From: Serripes groenlandicus
Taxonomy: Eukaryota > Mollusca > Bivalvia > Cardiida > Cardiidae
Assembly: GCA_031761405.1 (NCBI GenBank)
Contig: JASEVX010000171.1
Coordinates: 186,001-250,000 of the forward strand
Length of the DNA: 64,000 bases
Direction: 5' to 3'
Positions 24,270 through 34,277 of the stretch are shown here, one piece after another. Below the pieces are notes generated by a model. It had not been told where the DNA came from and did not search any database. It saw nothing but the letters and a program-made list of their open reading frames with translations. Each line of letters opens with the position of its first letter. The stretch's first letter is position 1. The position numbers and the translations under genes are program-made.

Positions 24270-24402
24270 ACGAACACACCTAATGATTGGAAAGTATGTT
24301 GTGCAGAGTACTGGTGTGAAACGCCAGGAAACGCAACAGTAGGTGAACTGGTCGCCATGATATGGCTGAAAAATTGTTGAAAACGGCGCTAAACACTAAT
24401 CA
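24270..24402 (+). mobile_element. 3' part of a tRNA-derived SINE
   Basis: GTATGTTGTGCAGAGTACTGG, AGTAGGTGAACTGG, CCATGATATGGCTGAA and AACGGCGCTAAACACTAATCAA match the tail of the full SINE at 29925-30202. The tRNA head is absent (5' truncation). Confidence 0.7.
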
Positions 24403-24422
24403 ATTTAGTAGGGTGTACTTAC

Positions 24423-24565
24423 AGCTTTCAGGAGCTCTGACAAACTCTTCCCACCTGTAGGTACTTTAAACACACCTCCAGACTTGAGTGTGGGTGTCAG
24501 TGGTGGAGGCGGCGGAGGAGGGGGAGGTGGCGGACACATTGGTGGTGGTGGCGTTCCCACGAAGC
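24423..24565 (-). CDS. Proline-rich internal exon of an unidentified gene
   Basis: On the minus strand the acceptor TTATTTAACAG precedes the exon and GCT/GTAAGT follows it, a strong donor. The exon is 143 nt: it starts in phase 1 (two bases complete a Gly codon) and ends on a complete codon. It encodes about 47 residues: FVGTPPPPMC, then an uninterrupted run of 11 prolines, then LTPTLKSGGVFKVPTGGKS and LSELLKA. Such polyproline runs often bind profilin, SH3 or WW domains, but I do not recognise the family. It lies 7.6 kb downstream of the RING exon and shares its phase, so it could belong to the same locus through alternative splicing, or to another gene. Confidence 0.55.
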
Positions 24566-24835
24566 CTGTTAAATAATCTGTCGGGAATGGGTGTGGAGTG
24601 AAAATAACTACTTTTTGACTAATCATGCAAAAGGTTGTAATTATATCTTGTAAGAAGGCGCAGTTACCATAATTTTGCACGAAGTTCATGCAATGCAAAA
24701 TATTTCTTTAATGCGATCTTATTTCATTCTACCATGTTATGATTCGATTGATTTATTTACTCTGAACAATAAAAAGAGTTCCATGAAAGACATATGTCAC
24801 CTGCAGAAACATACGAGAAAATCATAATCAATGAA

Positions 24836-24892
24836 AGCTTTCCCACATAAAGCAAGTCTGCAACAGATAACTTTGAAACCATCCACCTAAAA
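24836..24892. repeat. Partial palindromic MITE (P family)
   Basis: CTTTCCCACATAAAGC, AAGTCTGCAACAGATAAC and TTTGAAACCATC match the left arm only. Confidence 0.5.
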
Positions 24893-24928
24893 GCATGGAC
24901 ATTCTCTAACTAGATGCCCACAGGCAAC

Positions 24929-25913
24929 ATGTCGAGCCCGCTCCACAGTCGTAGTGCTCTTCCATGCAATTGTAACACAGACTAACAAAGAGTTGACATG
25001 AGGGCTGTTAATTCTCATCAGGGACGTCTTATCTACGTCCCTGTTCTCATCAACTAATAACACCTAAAACTGAATATCTTTTAGATAATGGAATATTTTG
25101 TGTTTTGGTACTTCAATCCCACTTTTGGAATGTGGACATTAAATATGTAGAGAAATGGTGTCAGTATTGGACAAAAACATAGGAAACCATACTTTCACTT
25201 CTGCCATCATCACCTCATCATGGTGAACGTGTGTGCCCAGTAACTTGGGAATCTTATGATGCATGTTTTTTTATTTTGACCTTTGACCTCTTAGTATGTC
25301 CTTGACCTTTAAGGTACAAGCCTGGGTCTTGTGCGACACATCACCTCATCATAGTGAACATGTGTGCCCAGTAACAAGCGTCATTCACCAATGGGCTAAC
25401 AGTCTATGTGGAAAAGGAGTCATTTGCTTGGAAGGTATGTTGTGTCGATAGCTGGTATGAGAAAGCTAGAAAACACATGAGTAGGTGAACTGGCCGCCAT
25501 GATATGACTGAAAAATTGTTGAAATGGCATTAGCCGCAATCAATCAATTTTTTACCTTTAAGTGTGTCCTTGACATTTGAGGGCCTGTATCTTGTGCACG
25601 ACACGCCGTCTCTTCATGGTAAACGTTGTGCCAAGTTTCTTGGAAATCCTATGATGCATGGTTAGGACGCAGCCCAGACAAGGTAGTCCTATCAAACAGT
25701 ACTCATTTTGATCTTTGACCTCTAAGTGTGAACTTGACATTTGAGGTACAGGCCTGGGTCTTGCGCGCAACACATGTACACCGCATCATCATGGTGTACG
25801 TTAATGTAAGGTTCTTGGAAATCCTATGATGTATGGTCAAGATGGTTCGGACAGAACCCGCCATTGTAACAGCTATGTCGAGCTCACCGCAAGCGGGCTC
25901 GACAAAAATGAAA
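24929..25913 (+). repeat. H-type repeat with inverted ends, interrupted by a SINE
   Basis: The left end has GTCGAGCCCGCT. The right end has GTCGAGCTCACCGC followed by AAGCGGGCTCGAC, so the terminal words are inverted repeats and the right end folds. Inside are units with GACCTCTAAGTGTG, GGCCTGGGTCTTG, ATCATGGTGAACG and GGAAATCCTATGATG. The 71-codon minus frame at 25558-25773 is translated repeat. The class is unknown. Confidence 0.6.
25378..25549 (+). mobile_element. SINE fragment nested in the H repeat
   Basis: CACCAATGGGCTAACAG, CTATGTGGAAAAGG, GAACTGGCCGCCATG and ATATGACTGAAAAATTG, ending CAATCAATCAA. The tRNA-like head is missing. Confidence 0.7.
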
Positions 25914-25927
25914 GTATATTTATTGGC

Positions 25928-26032
25928 TCAAGTTAAAAAGTAAGAGCTATTTCTCCTTTTGCCACAATGTTTTCAAATGTTGAAAACTCCAGATGCCTCA
26001 AAATGTTTCTGCAAGTAGGAAAGGGTTAAGTC
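25928..26032. repeat. Partial palindromic MITE (P family)
   Basis: TTCTCCTTTTGCCACAATG, TTTTCAAATGTTG, GCAAGTAGGAAAGGGTTAA: right arm only. Confidence 0.55.
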
Positions 26033-26740
26033 AAAGCTTTAAGGACAGACGGCAGGGAAGGGAATCCATCACATCTGTTAGATCATCAACCTGTAACCCT
26101 TCTGAAAAAAGCTCGACCCGACCAGGGCGCGAATTCGGGTCCTCCAGTCCCAGAGGCAAACACTCGTCTGCGTCGCTACAAAAGCTGGCATGTAGCAAGG
26201 AAAGACAATATAAGTATTTCCTTATACATTCACATATCTGCATATTGCCTACGAAAGGGACAGACCCCTCTACTACATATTCTCCCTCCATGTGAAAATT
26301 CTACCTCTAAACCTTTGCAGTTAAAAGATTGCTCAACCAATTTTGACAAAATCTTCATAAACATGATATTTAAGGTAAGATACCTACACAATTTCGGCCC
26401 CTTTATGGGTGTGACAGTGGAACTCGTTTAATACTAATTACTCAAAGGTTGCCTGCTACAATGGTATTAAATATCATTTGTTTGATGGAGAAGGGTCTAT
26501 TTAACTATCTGTAGATACCAAACCTGAAGAATTCGGAATTGAAGCAAAATAAAACAAAAATAAATTGATTTTTTTATTATGATTATTAAGGCAACAAGAT
26601 ATCTGTGGAACCAATAAATGTTCTAAAAAGAATAGTGAGAACATAGGAGTGGTGTTGCTACAATACATTGTTGTGAAATCATTTTGCCATCAAAGAGTAA
26701 AAAGTAAGAAAAGCTTGTACAAAAGTGGAAATAGTTATAA
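26033..26740. other. Unassigned stretch with overlapping open frames
   Basis: Frames of 100 codons (plus, 25993-26295) and 86 codons (minus, 26031-26291) overlap antisense. The minus frame has an acceptor-like CTTTTGTAG near 26176. GACCCGAATTCGCGCC weakly resembles a Pol III B box, so a decayed SINE is possible. I cannot support a gene. Confidence 0.3.
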
Positions 26741-27120
26741 TATGCACATCTCTTCTTGTTTATTATGCCTCCCTTAATAAAGTGTCATTCCATTCCAACA
26801 TATAATTGATGAGAACTTTATAGAAATTCAAAGGCCCCCAATTCTGTGAAAAATCATTTAGCTGAACTATGTCGATAACATGCACATCTCTTGTTAGTGA
26901 AGCTTCCCTTTAAGTATCATTAAATTCTGACCGGTGGTTGCTAAGAAATAGCCTGGACACAAATGGTCCTATAAATACTAGATAGAAATTTAAAGGGTCA
27001 TAATTATGTGAAAAATCATTCAGCCGGAACATGGTGAGTATATGCACATCTACTCTCATTGGTGAAGCTTCCCATTAAGTATCATTGATTTCTGACTGGT
27101 GGTTATTTAGAAATTAATTG
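26741..27120. repeat. Short tandem array, units about 137-160 bp
   Basis: ATGCACATCTCT recurs near 26742, 26880 and 27040. It is followed each time by a GAAGCTTCCC or TGCCTCCCTT segment and AGTATCATT, with AATTATGTGAAAAATCATT in between. No ends were found. Confidence 0.55.
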
Positions 27121-27129
27121 GAATTAACT

Positions 27130-27437
27130 TCCCAAATACAACTATTCTACAGAAGACAACTTACAAAACATATGAGGCCTTTTGAAAACAGTGTTGCAAA
27201 AGGACATATTGAGCAATTTCTATCTTTGCTTCACTGTTTTCAAGTCTTTTCAAAAATAAAACTTTCAATTCACACATTTTCCATTATTTTCCAAGATGTT
27301 TTTAAAGCAATCAGCTGAAAATATTAACATTTTACAAATCTGCAAATCTGCAATTGGTTTTGAAAACATCCGAGTTGAAAATATTTTGGCAAAGTTGTTT
27401 GTTGCAGATTGTTCGTATGTGGGAAAGTTGTTAAACT
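27130..27437. repeat. Decayed palindromic MITE (P family) pair
   Basis: TTTTGAAAACAGTGTTGC, ATTGAGCAATTTC and CTGTTTTCAAG, then a second set AATCTGCAATTGG, TTTTGAAAACATCC, TTGCAGATTGTTCG and TATGTGGGAAAG. These look like two diverged adjacent copies. Confidence 0.45.
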
Positions 27438-27501
27438 GAGACTTTATGATTATTATGGCTTGACTAAATAACTGAACTTAGAATGAATGAACTCTCTTAT
27501 A

Positions 27502-27660
27502 CCTCTGCAGCAGATGACTTTTGAAAGCATTGTGACAAAAAGGAGAAATTACTCATACTGAGCAAGTTTTCTACTCTATTCAAATGTTTTACTTTCACTT
27601 AAAGTGATTTTTTTCTCATTTTTACCTAGATCTTGTTGTCTGCTGCAGATTTATTATATA
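27502..27660. repeat. Palindromic MITE (P family) split by the Tc1 element
   Basis: CCTCTGCAGCAGATGAC, TTTTGAAAGCATTGTGAC, the centre ATTACTCATACTGAGC and GTCTGCTGCAGATTTATTA. The right end continues after the Tc1 element at 29083-29103 as TATATGGAAAAGAGTTAA, the expected MITE terminus. Confidence 0.7.
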
Positions 27661-29080
27661 CTAGCGGAAAAAAGAAACTGTGCATGCGGAGAATTGTTAT
27701 AGAACATGTATTACCAACAATATATACATGAAAATTCACACGCATGACCGAGTATGACACTTGACAGTTTTTCCCGTGCAGTTTGCTCTCTATAGGCGTT
27801 GATCAGTTTGCACGTTTTTCTCTTCCAGCCATCCAATTCGACAATGAAAGTTTATTTTTCAATTGTTGGGTCACTCTGTTGAGACCAGTGAACAGTAAAA
27901 ACAGCATTATAACGTTTTAATTTGTGATTAATGCTATGCCGAGGCTCAATGAAAATGACCGCCTCCGGATTATTGGTATGCTTCAAGCTGGTATGGGCCA
28001 ATCCGTTGTCTCTACACGTTTTCATGTCCATCGAAACACAATCCGGGATTTGTGGAGACGACATCAACAGTTTGGCCACGTCGGCGATCGACCTCGTGCG
28101 GGACGTCCACGTGTGACGTCACGTCAACAGGACAACCATATTCGGCTTGTCCATCTGAGAACTGTACGGAACCGATTGCGGGAACGAGCTATCCGTCCGC
28201 TACGTCCTGCAATCCACCCAGTTCTTCTACCACGTCATCGTGTAGCACGTCTGGACTGGTGCAGAAGGCATCTGCGATTTACTCGACGGGATTGGGCAGG
28301 CATTTTGTTTACGGACGAGTCGCGAGTCCACCTGGATAGTAGTGACGGCCGTTCCAGAGTGTATCGTCGCGTTGGAGAACGCTTCCGTGACGTGTGTGTG
28401 TTACAACGACGTTCTTTCGGCGGAGGCAGCGTTATGATTTGGGGCGGCATCACAGCCAACGGGAGAACGCCTCTGGTGGTTGTTAACGGGAATTTGAACG
28501 CGCTACGTGACCGTGACGATATCCTCCGGACCCACGTCGTTCCATTCGTGCAAGGGCAGCAACGTCACATTACGCTATAGCAGGACAACGCCAGGCCACA
28601 CACAGCTCGTGTCGCTATGGACTTTCTGGCCCACCAGAACGTTGATGTGTTGCCCTGGCCTGCTGTATCCCCCGATATGTCGCCCATTGAACACGTCTGG
28701 GATGAAATGAAGCGCAGATTACGGGCATTACCTAATCAACCGGTGACGTAGGCTGATTTGGCTGCAGCGTTGGTACATATCTGTAATGCCATCCCACAAG
28801 CATTCTTTAACCGTCTGATAGGCTCCATGCGTCGACGTTGCCAGGCTTGCATGCAGGCAAACGGTGGACATACGAGGTATTAACTTTGTGAACTCCGTAT
28901 TGACCCCTGCTGTGTTTACGTCACTCCTGAGCGTAACTTATTGATTCCATAACGTGGAAAATGGTATGCAACTGTTAATAAATAACAAATAAATTGTCCC
29001 TGAAAACCTTGTTGTTCTATGTTATACACATTTATTTTTATAACACATTTTAGGCATGTACAGTTTCTTTTTTCCGCTAG
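27661..29080 (+). mobile_element. Tc1-like DNA transposon, 1420 bp
   Basis: The terminal inverted repeats are CTAGCGGAAAAAAGAAACTG at the left and its reverse complement CAGTTTCTTTTTTCCGCTAG at the right, flanked on both sides by the TA target duplication (27659-27660 and 29081-29082). It carries one transposase reading frame in plus orientation and inserted into a P-family MITE. Near-perfect terminal repeats suggest fairly recent insertion. Confidence 0.92.
27936..28883 (+). pseudogene. Tc1-family DD34E transposase, two in-frame stops
   Basis: From ATG at 27936 the frame runs 315 codons to TAA at 28881. MPRLNENDRLRIIGMLQAG begins a helix-turn-helix paired-like domain with GRPRVTSRQ, a normal Tc1 motif. 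Catalytic residues are visible: D in LFTDESRVH, D in QDNARPHTA, and E in SPDMSPIEHVWDEM, exactly 34 residues after the second D. TAG stops at 28578-28580 (just before QDN) and 28749-28751 probably derive from CAG glutamine codons. HIRLVHLR joins directly to TVRNRLRER, so roughly 25 residues of the second DNA-binding region appear deleted in frame. A translated product would lack the last two catalytic residues. A GTG-initiated upstream extension at 27924 is not needed. Confidence 0.92.
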
Positions 29081-29562
29081 TATATATGGAAAAGAGTTAA
29101 TAAACTTGCAATGAACGATTGCTGATGTTATGGTCCCCAAAAACTGATGAACAATATTTAACAAAATAAATAATCTCTATATTACATTAGAGTGACTTAT
29201 TGTCACTATTAATCTATTATGCATATTTATCAACCATTGGACCTTGGATCCTCAGAGACAGTTAAGCCCAAACCAAAAATGAGTGTGTTAGCACAAGTTG
29301 GATATCTGTAGGTATGTATCAATCCGTTACTAAAGTTCAAAGACAAATGAATTACATAGACATATTATAATGGAATGATATCTCTTCTTAAGCTATTTTT
29401 AGTATACAAACTGGCGCTTTCATGGCGTCTGGTGACCTCCATGGGAGATAATTTCTGCATAAAATAACATGTTTCGTGTCACAGTTCTACCATCCCCTAT
29501 GATATACCGTTACACTATAGCAGCAGGCAGTAGACTGCAACATTTATATTAGCTCTCTTAAC

Positions 29563-29769
29563 CCTTTCCCACCTGTAGATGCATCTGCAGCAGAGGACAT
29601 TTGAAAACATTGTGGCAAAAGAAGAAATTGCTCATGATGAGCAATTTTGCCTTTTGCCACAAGATTTTCAACTCTATTCAATAATTATACTTCCATTTAT
29701 AAAAAGTTTTCATATTTTAGCTGATATGTTTTCAAAGCTGTCTGCTGCCTGTATGTAGGAAAGGGTTAA
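29563..29769. repeat. Palindromic MITE (P family), well-preserved copy
   Basis: TTAACCCTTTCCCACCTG, GCATCTGCAGCAGAGGAC, AACATTGTGGCAAAAG, centre ATTGCTCATGATGAGCAAT, CCTTTTGCCACAAG, GCTGTCTGCTGCC and GTATGTAGGAAAGGGTTAA. Both termini and the symmetric centre are present. Confidence 0.75.
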
Positions 29770-29924
29770 ACTATTTTCCCAATTCAAATGACAAATTGTC
29801 CTCGGTGGTATGATTTTCTCTTTATTGTGTTAACATGTTGTACACAACATGTACACACAACATAGCGGCAATACTATATCCCCTCCGCAATACCTTGTTG
29901 GACAGAGATTAGGTTCGCCGAGGT

Positions 29925-30202
29925 CGAGCCGAGCCCCGGTAGTGATGCGAGCTGTAAATCCAGGGATCGCGAGTTTGAATCCCTGCTCGGCAAACATTCT
30001 TTCCAACGTTTGACAAAAGTCACTTTGACATTCGTCTTTCACCAATGGGCTAACAGTCTATGTGGAAAAGCAGCCAGTTGCTTGGAAAGTATGTAGTGTG
30101 GAGTACTGGTGTGGGAAAGCTAGGAAACACATCAGTAGGTGAATTGGCAGCCGTGATATGACTGAAATATTGTCGAAAACTGCGTTAAGCCCCAATCAAT
30201 CA
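29925..30202 (+). mobile_element. tRNA-derived SINE, near full length
   Basis: The head reads GAGCCGAGCCCCGG, GATGCGAGCTGT, CGAGTTTGAATCCCTGC and TCGGC (B box GAGTTTGAATCCC). The body has TGGAAAAGCAGCCAGTTGC, and the tail CCGTGATATGACTGAAA and AAGCCCCAATCAATCA. AGGTTCGCCGAGG at 29911 and AGGTTCGCTGAGG at 30203 form a 13-bp target duplication with one mismatch. The A box is damaged, so it is a SINE copy and not a tRNA gene. Confidence 0.8.
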
Positions 30203-30463
30203 AGGTTCGCTGAGGGAGCTACTGAAACACGTCATCTTGACCTTATCACTATATATATTTTGACTTTTATTTCTTATCATATTTCCAAATTATCTGCTGC
30301 AAAGGTGTCATAAGTAGTCTGAAAAAGAGAATGGGTCAACAGAAGACCAGTATTTGACATCATATATATAAAGCCATGTACAGTCACCTGAAAAGAACCA
30401 ATCATGTTCAATGATTGCCCTATAACAGTTAAGTTGTTGAATGCCACTTGTTTCACAGTCACA

Positions 30464-31093
30464 GACAAGGTCGCAAGGTGAACAATTTTGGTACTGACAG
30501 AAAGGTCATGTGACAAGGAATACACATGTGAAATATGGTAGCCGTACCTGTTATGGTTCAAAAGTAATGGCCAAGGTAAAGGTTTTTTTCGAGAATGGCA
30601 ACATCTAGGTCAAAGGTCAAGGTCGCAAGGTCATGTCACAAGGAATACACATGTGAAATATGGTAGCCATACCTGTTATGGTTCAAAAGTAGTGGTCAAG
30701 GTTAAAGTTTTTTTCGAGAATGGCAACATCTAGGTCAAAGGTCAAGGGCCCAAGGTCAAAAATGTTGCTACTGACAGAAAGGTCATGTCACAAGAAATAC
30801 ACATGTGAAATATGGTAGCCGTACCTGTTATGGTTCAAAAGTAATGGCCAAGGTTAAAGGTTTTTTTCGAGAATGGCAACATGTAGGTCAAAGGTCAAGG
30901 TCGCAAGGTCAACAATTTTGGTACTGACAGAAAGGTCATGTCCCAAGGAATACACATGTGAAATATGGTAGCTGTACCTGTTATGGTTCAAAAGTAGTGG
31001 TCAAGGTTAAAGTTTTTTTCGTGCAGACAGACAGACAGACGTGCAGACGTGCCAAAAACTAGATGCCCACCGAATCGGTGATTCCGGGGGCAT
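30464..31093 (+). mobile_element. C-type tandem-core element, 5' truncated
   Basis: Begins abruptly with ACAAGGTCGCAAGG inside a core unit. It contains four to five units with GAGAATGGCAACAT and AGGTCAAAGGTCAAGG and ends with a CAGACAGACAGACG tract and GATTCCGGGGGCAT. The ACAAGATGTG start is absent. Confidence 0.75.
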
Positions 31094-31296
31094 AAAAAAC
31101 ATTGCATGCTTTTAAAACTGTCATGCATAAATGAATTCACATTGCGAGAATTACAAAAGACATGCAAATATTATGAGGATTATTATCATCTCCCAAAAAA
31201 CCTAAAGAGAATCATGAAATGTCGTACATATATATAGCAGACAATGTGTATCGCCTGATGAAGAGGTTTACTGTGAGCCTAACAAGATTCCATATA

Positions 31297-31927
31297 CACT
31301 TCGACGAATTTCTAATTGGCCACCTAGTTTTTATCATATTTTAGGAAAAGTATTCGGAGAAAAATACAAATAACCAAATATAAGTAAGTTTAATACAATT
31401 CATTTCGAAAAAGTAAAACAAAACTTCATTGAAATTTGATCACGGGAACAAACTTAACAGAGAGGGTTAACATGGACACCCTTAAAACAAAAACTGCAAG
31501 ATCAAATAACTTCGTATTTGATTTTGTTTCAATACTGTGTATGTCCACCTGCTGCGGCAATTACAGCAAGGTACTTTGTCCTCACTGATACATTTTGCTT
31601 TAAATAACAAATAATAAAACATACTGCAACTTTTATATTGACGCGTAATATACCTGTCTGATGGGGTGCTGGCACGAATCATTCGGACGGCTTGAGCGCG
31701 TTCTGCAATGCTCAATCTCGCCATATTTATGGTTTTTCATAAAACATAATCCATGAAGAACACATTCGTACCAAATACGACAACTACCATGCCGTGCACG
31801 AAGAACGCGAGCACATAGGTAGATTGGTGTGTACAATACAAAAATAACCAAACTTTAGATTTCTTGATTAAATATGTCGCAAAATATCATATTTTATATG
31901 GTGGCCAATTAGAAATTCGTCGAAGTG
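31297..31927 (-). mobile_element. Internally deleted Tc1-like element, 631 bp
   Basis: Inverted termini CACTTCGACGAATTTC and GAAATTCGTCGAAGTG extend to about 28 bp and are flanked by TA (31295-31296 and 31928-31929). On the minus strand an ATG near 31724 opens MARLSIAERAQAVRMIRA, a typical Tc1 transposase N-terminus, and breaks off after STPSDR. Near 31510-31560 a GGHTQY-stop sequence matches a Tc1 C-terminus. Everything in between, including all catalytic residues, is gone. The termini differ from those of the Tc1 element at 27661, so the parent belongs to another family. Confidence 0.85.
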
Positions 31928-31996
31928 TAGAATATTATATATAAAAACAACTTTTTTAAGAGCAGATGTTATGGAACTCCCATTAACAATAAAATA

Positions 31997-32196
31997 TTTA
32001 CCCTTTCCCACATACAACAAATCTTCAGTTGACAAATTTAAATGACATCTGGTCAAGATTACGGAAAATATCTATGAATGAAAGTATTGCCATTTAGATT
32101 GAGCACAGATGAAATCATTATGAGAAATTTTTCCTTTTGCCACAGTGATTTCCTAAATGGCTTCTTCATATGGGTCTGCAAGTGGGAAAGGGTTAA
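31997..32196. repeat. Palindromic MITE (P family) next to the RING exon
   Basis: ACCCTTTCCCACATAC, AATCTTCAGTTGAC, TTTCCTTTTGCCACAG and AAGTGGGAAAGGGTTAAC. It lies 15 bp beyond the stop of the minus-strand RING exon, so it would form part of that transcript's 3' untranslated region. Confidence 0.65.
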
Positions 32197-32210
32197 CAAC
32201 AAGAAACAGC

Positions 32211-32431
32211 CTAATTCTGGCAGCCAGGAGAATAGGATGAGAAACCAGTGATTTGCCTATGGCATGTTTTACAAATACATGTACGGTCTTCCCATCTGGT
32301 TGTATTTAGCAGGCCCCTCATACATTGGCTGCATATATTATGCCCACACTTAAGCAGGGTATGAGTCACTGTATTCTTTTGACAAACTGGGCAGGTATAC
32401 AGTGCATCAGCATGCATGCTGGATCCAAACC
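32211..32431 (-). CDS. Terminal exon: C3HC4 RING finger of the BIR-RING gene
   Basis: Acceptor TATATCTTGCAG on the minus strand precedes the exon. Two bases complete the Gly codon left by the exon at 46385 (phase 1). The 73 residues start GFGSSMHADALYT. The RING follows: CPVC, then 11 residues, CGHNICSQC, then 16 residues, CKTC, i.e. C-x2-C-x11-C-x-H-x2-C-x2-C-x16-C-x2-C. The tail HRQITGFSSYSPGCQN ends at TAG (32213-32211). RING fingers recruit an E2 enzyme for ubiquitin transfer. The spacing is nearer to generic/TRIM-like RINGs than to the classical short IAP RING, which may mean an independent RING acquisition. Confidence 0.85.
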
Positions 32432-32679
32432 CTGCAAGATATAAACAAATACGAGAACTGACTATAAGCAATGACACAGGATTGGTCGATCTTTAACCCC
32501 TTCCTTGATATGCTTTTTTCCCAGAGTCATCTGAACAAATAAGAGAAGAAACTTTAGTAACTGGAAAGTAGATGATAATTTTAATCTAAAGTTTAAATAA
32601 TTGCGGGAAAATGAGATATTTCACCATTTCCAAAAATAAATTGTTTCTACACTGTTTCATGAAAAGAATATGAAATGGA

Positions 32680-33100
32680 AAAGCATTTTAATGTTGGTAT
32701 ACATTGTTCATTCATGCACTTTCATGTTGGTATACATTGTTTATTCATTCATTTTAATGTATGTATACATTGTTTATTCATTCATTTCAATGTAGGTATC
32801 CATTGTTTATCCATGCATTTTAATGTTGGTATACATTGTTTATTCATGCATTTGAATGTAGGTATCCATTGTTCATTAATGCATTTCAATGTAGGTATAC
32901 ATTGTTTATTTGTGCATTTTAACGTAGATATCCATTGTTTATTTGTGCATTTTAATGCAGGTTTACATTGTTTATTTGTGCATTTTAATGTAGGTATACA
33001 TAATTTATTCGTGCATTTTATTGAAGGTATCCATTGTATATTTGTGCATTTTAATGTAGGTATACATTGTATATTTGTGCATTTTAATGTAGGTATCAGG
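32680..33100. repeat. 33-bp minisatellite, first block
   Basis: About 13 units of the form CATTTTAATGTAGGTA plus TACATTGTTTATTCATG. Because 33 is divisible by three, both strands stay open: 146 codons on plus (32675-33115) and 141 on minus (32782-33207), giving repeated IHCLFMHFNVG-like peptides. These are not genes. Confidence 0.9.
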
Positions 33101-33370
33101 ATCCGGAAACTTTGAAATCTCACTTGGTCCGGTGAAATTTTTACTCCCCAAAGGTCATGTGACCTATGCAAATTTATTAAAAAAAAAACTAAAACCCTAA
33201 CAGCCAATTAGATGCATTCAGTCGGATTTCCTCAGATAATTCCGTCATCTATAGTGGTGAAGCATTCATCACCAAGGTATTACGATTGGCCTTATCTATC
33301 AGATTACACGATTGTCAATTGTCAATAGATTGAAATCGGTCCAGACTGGCAAATTTTGGGTTTTTCGAAG
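33101..33370. other. Unassigned insert between minisatellite blocks
   Basis: Non-repetitive sequence of about 270 bp separates GGTATC on the left from TAGGTATCC on the right. It contains TGTCAATTGTCAATAGATTG and no coding signal. It may be a small insertion into the array; no inverted ends or target duplication were established. Confidence 0.35.
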
Positions 33371-33474
33371 GCCTGGTAGGTATCCATTGTTTATTCATAA
33401 ATGTTAATGTAGGTATCCATTCTTTATTCATGCATTTTAATGTTGGTATACATTGTTTATTCATGCATTTTAAT
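33371..33474. repeat. 33-bp minisatellite, second block, up to the hAT-like insertion
   Basis: Three units of the same 33-bp family; the last is cut at ATTTTAAT by the element that starts at 33475. Confidence 0.85.
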
Positions 33475-34277
33475 TAGGAATGTCAACAGTTACGGATATT
33501 ACTAACCGGCTACTCATATTATTTTGTAACCGGTTACTCGGTTAACCGCATGATTTATAAACAATCAATATTCACCTGCTTTCGGGTTTTGTTATTGTTG
33601 TTGTTGTCTGGACTCACATTTCCCGGCAAATTAATAGGCAAATTTAGGGAAGTCTGGTCTTCTGAGGGATGTTTCAGTCAAAAATGGTTGCGCATGTTAC
33701 TGGTTCCACCAGTCCAAGACATTTTATTACCACACAAACTGCACTCGATTCCCAGACAAAGGATGTAGCAGGCGGCATTATGGCAATGTTCAGTAGATCT
33801 TTTGTTATCGAAGTGACCGTTATTCGATTTATAAAATGTTGGATGAAAGAGGTGCATATCTGCATGAGCGTAAATCAAAATCCCCATAGGTCAAAATTGC
33901 CCTAGTAGTCATAATCCCCATGGCAAAATATACAGGGTATTCTAAATCCCCATGGCAAAAAAGACAGGCTATTCAAAATCGCCATGATGGGTAGCATAAT
34001 CCCCTTACTTAGTTACTGTTGGATCTCATATTGATCTCTTTGGTCTTTGTCATTAGGTGACAGCAAAGGTGTTGAGTAGCGGAATTAGTACAATTAGAAA
34101 ACCGGACGTGTGAATAAATTTGTTTGGTAACCAACAGAATAAAGGGGCCAAATGCTAATAATATAAGCGAAACAAATGACAAATTAAACAAAGAGCAATT
34201 TCAATGATTTTAATTCATAAAATTATGTATGCATTATATTTAATTGTGCTGAACTCCAAATTAAAGATAATATAGAA

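Noticed and set aside
26031..26291. 86-codon minus frame opposite a 100-codon plus frame
   Set aside because: Antisense overlap, no recognisable domain; possible decayed SINE. Evidence is too weak to call a gene.
32675..33207. Open frames of 146 (plus) and 141 (minus) codons with repeated IHCLFMHFNVG or CIPTLKCMNKQ peptides
   Set aside because: They are the 33-bp minisatellite read in three-periodic frames on both strands; the same happens at 38240-38759 and 45964-46380.
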